From NCBI RefSeq assembly GCF_027886425.1, contig NZ_CP115671.1, forward strand, positions 2,480,001 through 2,544,000: a DNA stretch of 64,000 bases, read 5' to 3'. Under the pieces are notes generated by a model, which did no database searches, was not told the DNA's origin, and saw only the letters and a program-made list of their open reading frames with translations. The stretch's first letter is position 1; the number at the start of each line of letters is the position of its first letter. This DNA comes from Brevundimonas vesicularis (GTDB lineage Bacteria > Pseudomonadota > Alphaproteobacteria > Caulobacterales > Caulobacteraceae). Below are positions 16,581 through 24,721 of the stretch, piece after piece. A program made the translations under genes and the position numbers.

Positions 16581-18004
16581 TGGCTGAGAAGCTTTTCCTG
16601 GGCGCCAAACTGCGCAAGCTTCGCGAGGCGCGCGGCTGGACGCTGGAGGCCTGCGCCGAGCGGCTGGGCCTGTCGCCGTCCTATCTGTCGCAGATCGAGA
16701 CCAACCAGCGGCCGGCGACGGCCCGCGTGCTGATCGCCCTGACCCGCGCCTTTCATGTGGACGCCAGTCTGTTCGATCTGGAGGGCGATGCCCGCCTGAT
16801 CGCCGATTTGCGCGAGGCGACCACCGACATTGCGGGTCAGGCCGAACCGCCCACGGCCGCCGAGCTGAAACAGGCTGTCGTCAACACCCCGCGTCTGGCC
16901 CGTCAGTTCCTGGCCCTGCACCAGACCTTCCGTCGTCTGGACGAACGGGTGAAGGCGCTGGACGACACCCTGGGCCGGGACGAACACGGCGCCAGTGTCG
17001 CCTTGCTGCCCTACGAAGAGGTGCGCGACTTCTTCCATTATCGCGACAACTATATCGACACGCTGGACACCGCGGCCGAGGCGCTGGCGGCGACCTTGGT
17101 TCAGGACGGCCAGATTGAGCCGGCGCTGGAGTCTGCGCTGAGCCAGGCGCACGGCGTTCGCGTCGCCTATGTCGCCGGTCAGGAGGCCCTGCGTCGCTAC
17201 GACCCCGCCAGCCGCGTCCTGACGCTGGACGCTTGGCAGCCCGGCGCGACGCGGTCGTTCCAGCTGGCGCACCAGTTGGCCCTGCTGTCCTTCCGTGACC
17301 TGATCGAGGCTGAGTTGGATCAGGCCGCTTTCCGCACGGACGCCGCACGCGACGTGGCCCGCGTCGGTCTGGCCAACTACGCCGCCGGCGCCCTGCTGCT
17401 GCCCTACCGCGCCTTCCTGGGGGCCGCGCGCGAGGAAAAGCACGACATCGACCGGCTGCGCACCCGTTTCCAGGTCAGTTTCGAACAGGTCTGTCACCGC
17501 CTCTCGACCCTGCAACGGCCCGGCTGGCGCGGCGTGCCCTTCTATTTCGCTCGCGTGGATATGGCCGGCAACATCACCAAGCGCCACAGCGCCACCCGCT
17601 TCCAGTTCGCCCGCTTTGGCGGCGCCTGCCCGCTGTGGAACGTCCACGAAGCCTTCGCGGCGCCCGACCGGATCGGGGTGCAGTTGGCCGAGATGCCGGA
17701 CGGCTCGCGCTACATCTCCATCGCGCGCAGCGTGTCCAAGCCCAGCGGCTCCTATCTGGCCAACGACCGCCGCTACGCCCTGTCCCTGGGCTGCGAGGTC
17801 GAACATGCGGGCGCCCTGGTCTATGCCGCCGGCCTCGATCTGAACGGCCCGGCCGCGCGGATCGGCGTCAGCTGCCGCATCTGCGAGCGCACCGACTGCA
17901 CCCAGCGCGCCTTCCCGCCCCTGGACCGCGCCCTGCACGTCCCCGAGAACGAGCGCGGCGTGGTGCCCTATGTGCTGGATGGACCGCGCCCCGACCGCTA
18001 TTGA
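16580..18004 (+). CDS. pccR: ScfR-family short-chain acyl-CoA transcriptional regulator (PccR-like)
   Basis: A 474-residue regulator. The N-terminal XRE helix-turn-helix reads LRKLREARGWTLEACAERLG and LSPSYLSQIETNQRPAT. It is followed by an IrrE/ImmA-like middle region (LAHQLALLSFRDLIEAELD; LANYAAGALLLPY). The C-terminal DUF2083-like part ends with a cysteine set SCRICERTDCTQRAFPPLDR. This architecture is that of the ScfR family (RamB, MccR, PccR). Placement divergent from pccB strongly supports control of propionyl-CoA carboxylation. The ATG at 16580 is chosen; an in-frame TTG sits two codons upstream at 16574. Confidence 0.9.
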   Translation: MAEKLFLGAKLRKLREARGWTLEACAERLGLSPSYLSQIETNQRPATARVLIALTRAFHVDASLFDLEGDARLIADLREATTDIAGQAEPPTAAELKQAVVNTPRLARQFLALHQTFRRLDERVKALDDTLGRDEHGASVALLPYEEVRDFFHYRDNYIDTLDTAAEALAATLVQDGQIEPALESALSQAHGVRVAYVAGQEALRRYDPASRVLTLDAWQPGATRSFQLAHQLALLSFRDLIEAELDQAAFRTDAARDVARVGLANYAAGALLLPYRAFLGAAREEKHDIDRLRTRFQVSFEQVCHRLSTLQRPGWRGVPFYFARVDMAGNITKRHSATRFQFARFGGACPLWNVHEAFAAPDRIGVQLAEMPDGSRYISIARSVSKPSGSYLANDRRYALSLGCEVEHAGALVYAAGLDLNGPAARIGVSCRICERTDCTQRAFPPLDRALHVPENERGVVPYVLDGPRPDRY

Positions 18005-18011
18005 TCGGGGC

Positions 18012-19049
18012 ATGACCTCCAACACACCCATCGGCGTCGCCGTCGTCGGCTACGGCCTGGCGGGCCAGACCTTCCACGCCCCCCTGATCGCCACGACCCC
18101 CGGCCTGCGCCTGACCGCCGTCGTCTCGTCCCGGCCTGAAGCGATCCACGCCGACCTGCCCGACGTCGAGGTCCTCCCCGACCTGAACGCCGCCCTCGCC
18201 CGCGACGACATCGGCCTGATCATCGTCGCTACCCCCGACACCCTGCACGCCGAACAGTCGATCGCCGCGCTGAGGGCCGGCAAGTCGGTAGTGGTGGACA
18301 AGCCCTTCGCCGCCACTCTGGCTGACGCCGAAGCAGTCGCCTCCTTTGCAGCGTCATCGCCCGGCGTTTTCAGCGTCTTTCAGAACCGCCGCTGGGACGC
18401 CGACTTCCTGACGCTGCGTCGCCTGATTGACCAGCGCGAACTGGGCGACGTCGCCGTGTTCGAAAGCCATTACGACCGCTTCCGCCCCACCGTCACCGAC
18501 CGCTGGAAGGACCAGCGCGACGGCGGCGTCTGGGCCGACCTGGGCCCGCATCTGATCGACCAGGCGGTCCGGCTGTTCGGCCCGCCGCTGGCCATCTATG
18601 CCGACCTCCAGGCCCAGCGTGTCGGCGCCACGGCCATCGACTACGCCCACGTCCTGCTGCGCTATGACCGGCTGCGGGTAATCCTGAACATGAGCCACCT
18701 CGCCGCCGAGGCCCGCCTCCGCTACGCCGTCCACGGCACGGGCGGCAGCTTCATCAAACACGGCCTCGACGCCCAGGAGAGCCAGTCCAAGGCCGGCCTG
18801 CGTCCCGGCGACGCGGACTGGGGCGTCGATCCTTCGCCCGGTGTGCTGACGAAACAGATAGGCGGCGACACCGTCCGCACCACGCCGACGCCCGAACGCG
18901 GCGACTATCCCGCCTTCTACGCCGCTATGCGCGAGGCGATCCTTGGCAAGGGCCCGCCGCCCGTACCGGCCGACCAGGCCCTGACCGTCATGCGCATCCT
19001 CGACGCCGGTCTGCGCAGCGCGGCGGAGCGGCGCGAGATCGCTCTCTAG
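18012..19049 (+). CDS. Gfo/Idh/MocA-family NAD(P)-dependent oxidoreductase
   Basis: A 345-residue sugar-dehydrogenase-type oxidoreductase. The Rossmann motif GVAVVGYGLAGQTFHAPLI is at the N-terminus, the family VDKPFAATLADAEAV (EKP-type catalytic lysine) lies near residues 95-110, and GGVWADLGPHLIDQAVRLFG lies near 170-190. It resembles the YdgJ/IolW (scyllo-inositol dehydrogenase-like) branch, but the substrate cannot be read from the sequence. The start at 18012 (MTSNTPIGVAVVG) follows the pccR stop by 7 bp, so it may be co-transcribed with pccR. It overlaps the convergent pyk stop by 4 bp. Confidence 0.87.
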   Translation: MTSNTPIGVAVVGYGLAGQTFHAPLIATTPGLRLTAVVSSRPEAIHADLPDVEVLPDLNAALARDDIGLIIVATPDTLHAEQSIAALRAGKSVVVDKPFAATLADAEAVASFAASSPGVFSVFQNRRWDADFLTLRRLIDQRELGDVAVFESHYDRFRPTVTDRWKDQRDGGVWADLGPHLIDQAVRLFGPPLAIYADLQAQRVGATAIDYAHVLLRYDRLRVILNMSHLAAEARLRYAVHGTGGSFIKHGLDAQESQSKAGLRPGDADWGVDPSPGVLTKQIGGDTVRTTPTPERGDYPAFYAAMREAILGKGPPPVPADQALTVMRILDAGLRSAAERREIAL

Positions 19050-20491
19050 CTCTTCTTACGGCCCTTCGACGTCGCTGCCGGAGCGTGGGCCAGGCGCAGC
19101 AGATTGGCCGCGCCCGGCGCCCCAAACGGCGTGCCCGCCAGGATCAGGATGCGCTGGCCCGGCTCGGCCAGACCATATTTCACCGCGCTGTTGACGGCGT
19201 CGTCCGTCACGGCCTCCAAGGAGTCCGGCTGCTCGCCCAGACGCGGTTCTAGCCCCCAGACCAGGGCCAGCCGCCGCGCGGTGTTGGGATTGGGCGTCAG
19301 CACGAGGATCGGCTTCAGCGGCCGCTCGCGCGCCATCCGCCGCGCCGTGCCGCCCAGGGTCGTGAACACCACCAGACAGCCGGTCGAAGGCGCATTCGCC
19401 GCCATCCGCGCCGCGCCGACCAGGGCATCCACGTCATGCTCGTCCATGCCGGCGTGTTCGGCGCCCATCAGGCTGGGCCACATCGGATCGCGTTCGACGC
19501 GCTCTATGATCCGGCTCATGATGCCGACGGATTCTAGCGGATAGTCGCCCGACGCGGTCTCGGCCGACAGCATCAGGGCGTCCGCGCCTTCATAGACCGC
19601 ATTGGCCACATCGGTCGCCTCGGCGCGGGTCGGGGCCGGGGCGCTGGTCATAGATTCCAGCATCTGGGTGGCGACGATCACAGGCACGCCGCGATTGCGG
19701 GCCGCGCGCACGATCTGCTTTTGCGCCACCGGCACGTCCTCGGGATCCAGCTCGACGCCCAGATCGCCGCGCGCCACCATCACCCCGTCGCAATAGTCGA
19801 GGATGGCTTCGAGATCGGCCAGGGCCGCCGGCTTCTCGATCTTGGCGAGGCAGGCCGCCTGACCATTCACGATCCGCTTCAGCTCGGCCATGTCCTCGGG
19901 CTTCTGCACGAAGCTGAGCGCAACCCAGTCCACGCCCATACGCAGGGCGAAGGCCAGGTCTTCACGATCTTTCGGCGTCAGGGCCGAGACCGGGATCACC
20001 GCCTCCGGCACCGCCACGCCCTTGCGGTCCGACAGCTTCGAGCCGCTCTCGACCGTGACATCGGCCCACTCATCGGTCCGCTCGCCCACACGCAGACGCA
20101 CCCGTCCGTCGTCCAGCAGCAGCAGCATGCCCTTGCGCAGCGCCTTGAAAATTTCGGGATGCGGCATCTGCACCCGCGTCTCGTCGCCGGGCGTCGGGTC
20201 CAGATCGAAACGCATGGTGTGGCCCGGCTTGACCGAGATCTCGACGTCCTTGAATCGGCCCAGACGCAGCTTCGGCCCTTGAAGGTCGGCCAGCACGCCC
20301 AGCGGACGCTGCAGGGCCATTTCGGCGCCGCGCACCGCCTTCAACGCGGCGGCGTGATCTTCATGCGACCCGTGGCTGAAGTTCAGGCGAAAGACGTCCA
20401 CACCCGCCTGGGCCAGCGCCTTGACGGTGCTGGGCGCACGGCTGGCGGGTCCCAGGGTGGCGACGATGCGCGCGCGACGGGCTCGGTTCAT
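19046..20491 (-). CDS. pyk: Pyruvate kinase
   Basis: A 481-residue glycolytic enzyme that makes pyruvate and ATP from phosphoenolpyruvate. It opens MNRARRARIVATLGPASRAP, carries VFRLNFSHGSHEDH (K+/phosphate site), the catalytic lysine segment CLAKIEKPAAL, and the metal-binding signature VMVARGDLGVEL, then ATQMLESMT. The start at 20491 fits the family N-terminus. Convergent with the oxidoreductase upstream in the window (4-bp overlap). Confidence 0.95.
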   Translation of the reverse strand: MNRARRARIVATLGPASRAPSTVKALAQAGVDVFRLNFSHGSHEDHAAALKAVRGAEMALQRPLGVLADLQGPKLRLGRFKDVEISVKPGHTMRFDLDPTPGDETRVQMPHPEIFKALRKGMLLLLDDGRVRLRVGERTDEWADVTVESGSKLSDRKGVAVPEAVIPVSALTPKDREDLAFALRMGVDWVALSFVQKPEDMAELKRIVNGQAACLAKIEKPAALADLEAILDYCDGVMVARGDLGVELDPEDVPVAQKQIVRAARNRGVPVIVATQMLESMTSAPAPTRAEATDVANAVYEGADALMLSAETASGDYPLESVGIMSRIIERVERDPMWPSLMGAEHAGMDEHDVDALVGAARMAANAPSTGCLVVFTTLGGTARRMARERPLKPILVLTPNPNTARRLALVWGLEPRLGEQPDSLEAVTDDAVNSAVKYGLAEPGQRILILAGTPFGAPGAANLLRLAHAPAATSKGRKKS

Positions 20492-20627
20492 GACGTTTCC
20501 TGTTGGCTCTCTCGGACGGCAAAACGGAGCCGCCTGGGCGATTTCGCCCTCTTCTGCCAACGAAACCCGCGCTGCGTAAGGCCGCCTTCCCCTCAGGAAA
20601 CACGAGTTGACGGCCGGAAACAGGAGT

Positions 20628-22331
20628 TTATCTGGCCGCCGCCCCGCAGCTTGCCACGGCAAACCCGTTCAGATCGATGCAGCGGCCCTCGACCTGGGGC
20701 GCGGGGACGCCGATAACATGGGCGAGGGTCGGGGCGATATCGACGGTCCGGATCGGCAGGATCCGCTCCTCGGCCTTGGCGCCCGGCCACCAGAAGATGA
20801 TCGGCACGCGCCGGTCATATTCCCACGGCGTTCCGTGTCCGGCCAGGGTCGAGCCGACGCGGCCGCCCGAGGTGGTGTTCTGGGTCCAGGCGAACTGGAT
20901 GTCGGGCGATCGCTCGGCGACGGTCGACAACCGCATCCGCTCGCGCACCGTCATCATCTCGGGCTGACGGCTGTCCGGCAGAGGCTCAGCCAGCAGCCGG
21001 TCGCGCGTCTCGGCGAAAGCCACGTCCGGCAGGGCGCGCAGCATCTCGACCGCCGCTTCCGCCACCTGTGTCCGCAACGGATCGGGCAGCGACCTGTGAT
21101 CCGCATCGGCGACCATCCAGCCGCTCCCGCCGGACTGCAGCGGATCGGCGCCCAGGTTGAAGCGCGCCTTCAGCGCGGCGTTGACGCCCTTGATCGCATC
21201 GGTGTCGGCGCGGTGCGCCTGCGGATAGCCATGCTCGTGCAGCCGCTCGACGAAGTCCGAACCGCCGTGATCAGCCGTCAGAACCACCAGCGCCCCGCCC
21301 GGAACCTGGGCCAACTTGTCCAGGAAGACGCCCAGCGCCGCATCCAGCCGGTGCATCTGCTCGCACATCTCGGGCCCCTGGGTGCCGTACATATGGCCGA
21401 TCCGGTCGGTGGCCGACAGGCTGACGCCCAGCATGTCGGTCGCGGTCCCCTGCCCCAGCTTCTGGCTGTCCAGCAGATATTCCGCCGCTTTCAGCGTCTG
21501 CTCGTCCAGCAGCGGCGAGGTGTCGAACTTCAGCCCCGCCGGCGGCAGCACCGAATGGAAGGTCTGGCCGCGAATGGTCCAGTCGCCCGCCAGCGCCCGG
21601 CAGTCCGCGTTCTGATAGTCCCAGGCTGTCGGCGTCGCCGCCGTCCAGGCGTTGAAGTCACGGTTGAACGCCGCAACCGGCGCCAGCTTTGTCTCGGCCG
21701 TCTGACCGGGCTCGACATAGGTCGTCAATCCAAACCCGTCAGTGAACCAGAAGGCCTGCCCCTGATGACCAGCCAGATTGATCGCCCCGCGATCCTTGCC
21801 CGACACCGCCATGACCTTGCTGTCCGGGCTGACGGCCTTCAGCCAGTCGCCCAGCGTCGTCGCGCGCAGCTGATCCGGTCCCACTGGCCCGTTATCGGTG
21901 TCGTCGCGCCCGTGCGCCAGATGGTTCTGCGGCGCGGCCAGGCAATAGACCTCCTTGCCGGTCTTGCCGTCGATCCAATCGTTGGCGGGAATGCCGGTCT
22001 CGGCCGGGTGCATGCCGGTCAGAACCGTGGAGTGGCCGGGGCAGGTCTCGGTCAGACCGTGGGTCTGATAGCCGTTGATCGACACCAGTCCCTGGTCGGC
22101 CAACCGGCGCAGGCCGCCGCTGTAGCGGCTGCGATACTGGTTGAAGAGGTTGGCGCTGAACTGATCGACCACGATGGTCACGATCAGTTTGGGCGGCGTA
22201 ATGGCCGCGAGCGACGACTGCGGCGCAGCGGCCTGAACCGCCGGCTGGGCGACCGGCGCGCCCGCACAGGCGGCGCCAGCGATCGACAAGACGGCCAGAC
22301 ACGCGGCGGCGACGTGACGCGACAGGGACAT
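20628..22331 (-). CDS. Exported alkaline-phosphatase-superfamily phosphodiesterase/phosphatase (PafA-like)
   Basis: A 567-residue secreted enzyme. A signal peptide (MSLSRHVAAACLAVLSIAGA) precedes the first metal site IVTIVVDQFSANLFNQY. The nucleophile region is GLTETCPGHSTVLTG, with Thr as the probable phosphate acceptor as in PafA-type phosphatases. Further metal ligands lie in LTADHGGSDF and LAGHGTPWEYDRRVPI. It belongs to the type I phosphodiesterase/nucleotide pyrophosphatase clan and probably releases phosphate from monoesters in the periplasm. The start at 22331 is preceded by GGAG at 6 bp. Confidence 0.85.
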   Translation of the reverse strand: MSLSRHVAAACLAVLSIAGAACAGAPVAQPAVQAAAPQSSLAAITPPKLIVTIVVDQFSANLFNQYRSRYSGGLRRLADQGLVSINGYQTHGLTETCPGHSTVLTGMHPAETGIPANDWIDGKTGKEVYCLAAPQNHLAHGRDDTDNGPVGPDQLRATTLGDWLKAVSPDSKVMAVSGKDRGAINLAGHQGQAFWFTDGFGLTTYVEPGQTAETKLAPVAAFNRDFNAWTAATPTAWDYQNADCRALAGDWTIRGQTFHSVLPPAGLKFDTSPLLDEQTLKAAEYLLDSQKLGQGTATDMLGVSLSATDRIGHMYGTQGPEMCEQMHRLDAALGVFLDKLAQVPGGALVVLTADHGGSDFVERLHEHGYPQAHRADTDAIKGVNAALKARFNLGADPLQSGGSGWMVADADHRSLPDPLRTQVAEAAVEMLRALPDVAFAETRDRLLAEPLPDSRQPEMMTVRERMRLSTVAERSPDIQFAWTQNTTSGGRVGSTLAGHGTPWEYDRRVPIIFWWPGAKAEERILPIRTVDIAPTLAHVIGVPAPQVEGRCIDLNGFAVASCGAAAR

Positions 22332-22403
22332 GAACAACTCCAACAACAGCCGTGCGGCCTCTAGCTGTTGCGGATGGCGCCCGCGTGACAGCCCGGCTCG
22401 CTC

Positions 22404-23348
22404 CTAGTGCGATTCCTTGGACCGCAGGCGCGCGACCTCATGCAGGACCAGCACCACCACCCCGCCGACGATCAGCCCGATCACGGCCGAGGCCACCGCC
22501 GTCGTCAGCCAGCTCATCACGCCGGCCAACGGCCCGAACAGTTCGCCGACGGCATGCGACAGATGCTCGACCGGTACCGCCGGCCAGTGCAGCCCCAGCG
22601 TATGGGAGCCATGCAACAGAATGCCGCCGCCGACCCACAGCATGGCCGCCGTGCCGATCGCCGACAGGGCGCTCATCACCATCGGCATGCCCTTGACCAG
22701 ACCCCGTCCCAGGGCACGCACCCCGCCGTTGGGCCGCTGGGCCAGATGCAGGCCGATGTCGTCCATCTTCACGATCAGGCCCACTGCGCCATAGACGACG
22801 ACGGTCATGGCGATGCCGACCACAGCCAGCACAGCGGCCTGGGTCAGGATCGGCTGCGCCGCCACATCGGCCAAGGCGATGGCCATGATCTCGGCCGACA
22901 GGATCAGGTCAGTGCGCACCGCACCCGACACCGTCGTCTTCTCCAGCGCCACTGCGTCGCGCGCGAGCGGCGCGGCATCCTCATGCCCGCCATGCCCCAT
23001 CGCCTCCAGAAGCTTTTCCGCCCCCTCGAAACACAGATAGGTCCCGCCGCACATCAGGATCGGGGTGATGGCCCAGGGCGCGAAGGCGCTGAGCACCAGG
23101 GCCACCGGCAAGATAAAGATCAGCTTGTTGCGAAACGACCCGAGCGCGATCTTGCTGATGATCGGCAGCTCGCGGCTGGGCGACAGGCCCATGACATAGC
23201 GCGGCGTCACCGCCGCATCGTCCACCACCACGCCGGCGGCCTTGGTCGAGGCCTTGCCCGCAGCAGCCCCCACGTCATCAAGCGACGCGGCCGCCAGCTT
23301 TGCGATGCCGGCGACGTCGTCCAGCAGCGCGATCAGTCCAGACGGCAT
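22404..23348 (-). CDS. DUF808-family inner-membrane protein (YedI-like)
   Basis: A 314-residue membrane protein with the DUF808 N-terminus MPSGLIALLDDVAGIAKLAA, then DDVGAAAGKASTKAAGVVVDD and LPIISKIALGSFRNKLIFILP. About six to eight hydrophobic helices follow, and the C-terminus ends in a charged tail. Length equals E. coli YedI (305). No function is established. It starts 2 bp after the stop of the alaC-type aminotransferase gene and is thus the second gene of that unit. Confidence 0.87.
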   Translation of the reverse strand: MPSGLIALLDDVAGIAKLAAASLDDVGAAAGKASTKAAGVVVDDAAVTPRYVMGLSPSRELPIISKIALGSFRNKLIFILPVALVLSAFAPWAITPILMCGGTYLCFEGAEKLLEAMGHGGHEDAAPLARDAVALEKTTVSGAVRTDLILSAEIMAIALADVAAQPILTQAAVLAVVGIAMTVVVYGAVGLIVKMDDIGLHLAQRPNGGVRALGRGLVKGMPMVMSALSAIGTAAMLWVGGGILLHGSHTLGLHWPAVPVEHLSHAVGELFGPLAGVMSWLTTAVASAVIGLIVGGVVVLVLHEVARLRSKESH

Positions 23349-23350
23349 AG

Positions 23351-24559
23351 TCAGTCTTCCCGGCTGGGCGGCACATTGACGCCCTGCGATTTCAGATAGG
23401 ATTTGATGTTGCGCGCGGCTTGGCGGATGCGCTGCTCGTTCTCGACCATGGCGATGCGCACGAAGCCCTCGCCGTTCTCGCCATAGCCCACGCCCGCCGC
23501 CACCGCGACCTTGGCGTGGGTCAGCAACTGCTTGGAAAACTCCAGACTGCCCAGATGCTTCAGCGCCGGCGGCAAGGGCGCCCAGGCGAACATGGACGCG
23601 GCCGGCTTGGGAATGTCCCAGCCCGCGCGCCCGAAACTCTCGATCAGCACGTCGCGCCGGCGATGATAGAGTTGGCGGTTCTGCTCGACGATGTCCTGCG
23701 GCCCGTTCAGCGCCGCGCACGCCGCCGCCTGGATCGGCGTGAAGGCGCCGTAGTCGAGATAGGATTTCACCCGCGTCATCGCCGCGATCAGCGTCTTGTT
23801 GCCGACCGCAAACCCCATGCGCCAGCCGGCCATGCTGTAGGTCTTGGACAGAGACGTAAACTCGATCGCCACGTCCTTTGCCCCCGGCACCTGCAGGATC
23901 GAGACCGTCGGCTTGCCGTCGTAATAGAGCTCCGAATAGGCCAGGTCGCTGATGATCCACAGGTCGTTCGCCTTGGCGAAGTCCACGACGCGTTCGTAGA
24001 AGGCCAGATCGACCGTCTCCGCCGTCGGGTTCGACGGATAGTTCATCACCAGGACCTTTGGCCGCGGCACGGTGAAGGCCATGGCCCGCTCCAGCGCCTC
24101 GAAATACTTCTCGTCCGGCGTGGTCGGCACGCTGCGGATCGCAGCCCCGGCGATGATGAAGCCGAAGGTATGGATCGGATACGACGGATTGGGCGCCAGG
24201 ATCACGTCGCCCGGCTCGGTGATGGCGGTGGCCAGACTGGCCAAGCCCTCCTTGGAGCCCATAGTGACGATCACCTCGGTCTCGGGATCCACATCGACGC
24301 CGAAGCGACGACCGTAATAGTTGGCCTGGGCGCGGCGCAGCCCTGGGATGCCCTTGGACTGCGAATAGCCGTGGGCGTCGGGCTTCCTGGCCACCTCGAT
24401 CAGCTTGTCGATCACATGCTGGGGCGGCGGCAGGTCGGGGTTGCCCATCCCAAGATCGATCACGTCCTCGCCCGCCGCACGGGCAGCCGCGCGCATCGCA
24501 TTGGTCTCGGCGATGACATAGGGCGGCAACCGCTTCATGCGGTAGAATTCTTCGGACAT
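23351..24559 (-). CDS. alaC: AlaC/YfdZ-type aminotransferase (glutamate-pyruvate type)
   Basis: A 402-residue class I PLP aminotransferase. Residues show MKRLPPYVIAETNAMRAAAR, IDLGMGNPDLPPPQHV, the MNYPSNPTAETVDLAFYE segment and the PLP lysine in TSLSKTYSMAGWRMGF. The opening FYRMKRLPPYV pattern is typical of the AlaC/YfdZ group, which transaminates pyruvate to alanine; LL-diaminopimelate aminotransferase is the closest alternative assignment. The start at 24559 (MSEEFYRMK) is preferred. Followed 2 bp later by the DUF808 gene. Confidence 0.85.
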   Translation of the reverse strand: MSEEFYRMKRLPPYVIAETNAMRAAARAAGEDVIDLGMGNPDLPPPQHVIDKLIEVARKPDAHGYSQSKGIPGLRRAQANYYGRRFGVDVDPETEVIVTMGSKEGLASLATAITEPGDVILAPNPSYPIHTFGFIIAGAAIRSVPTTPDEKYFEALERAMAFTVPRPKVLVMNYPSNPTAETVDLAFYERVVDFAKANDLWIISDLAYSELYYDGKPTVSILQVPGAKDVAIEFTSLSKTYSMAGWRMGFAVGNKTLIAAMTRVKSYLDYGAFTPIQAAACAALNGPQDIVEQNRQLYHRRRDVLIESFGRAGWDIPKPAASMFAWAPLPPALKHLGSLEFSKQLLTHAKVAVAAGVGYGENGEGFVRIAMVENEQRIRQAARNIKSYLKSQGVNVPPSRED

Positions 24560-24721
24560 GACAGGCTCGTCGTTGGGATCAGCGGCCGTGGATCGACCGC
24601 CTTTAGCGCTTAGCGCGCCAGCGGCCTCGCGCAACAGCATTGAAGGTCATTTTCACCCGTCAGGCGGACGAAATCTGTGCGTCGCGCAAAAACCTGGTCG
24701 AGTGGCTGGCTTTTAGCGCCC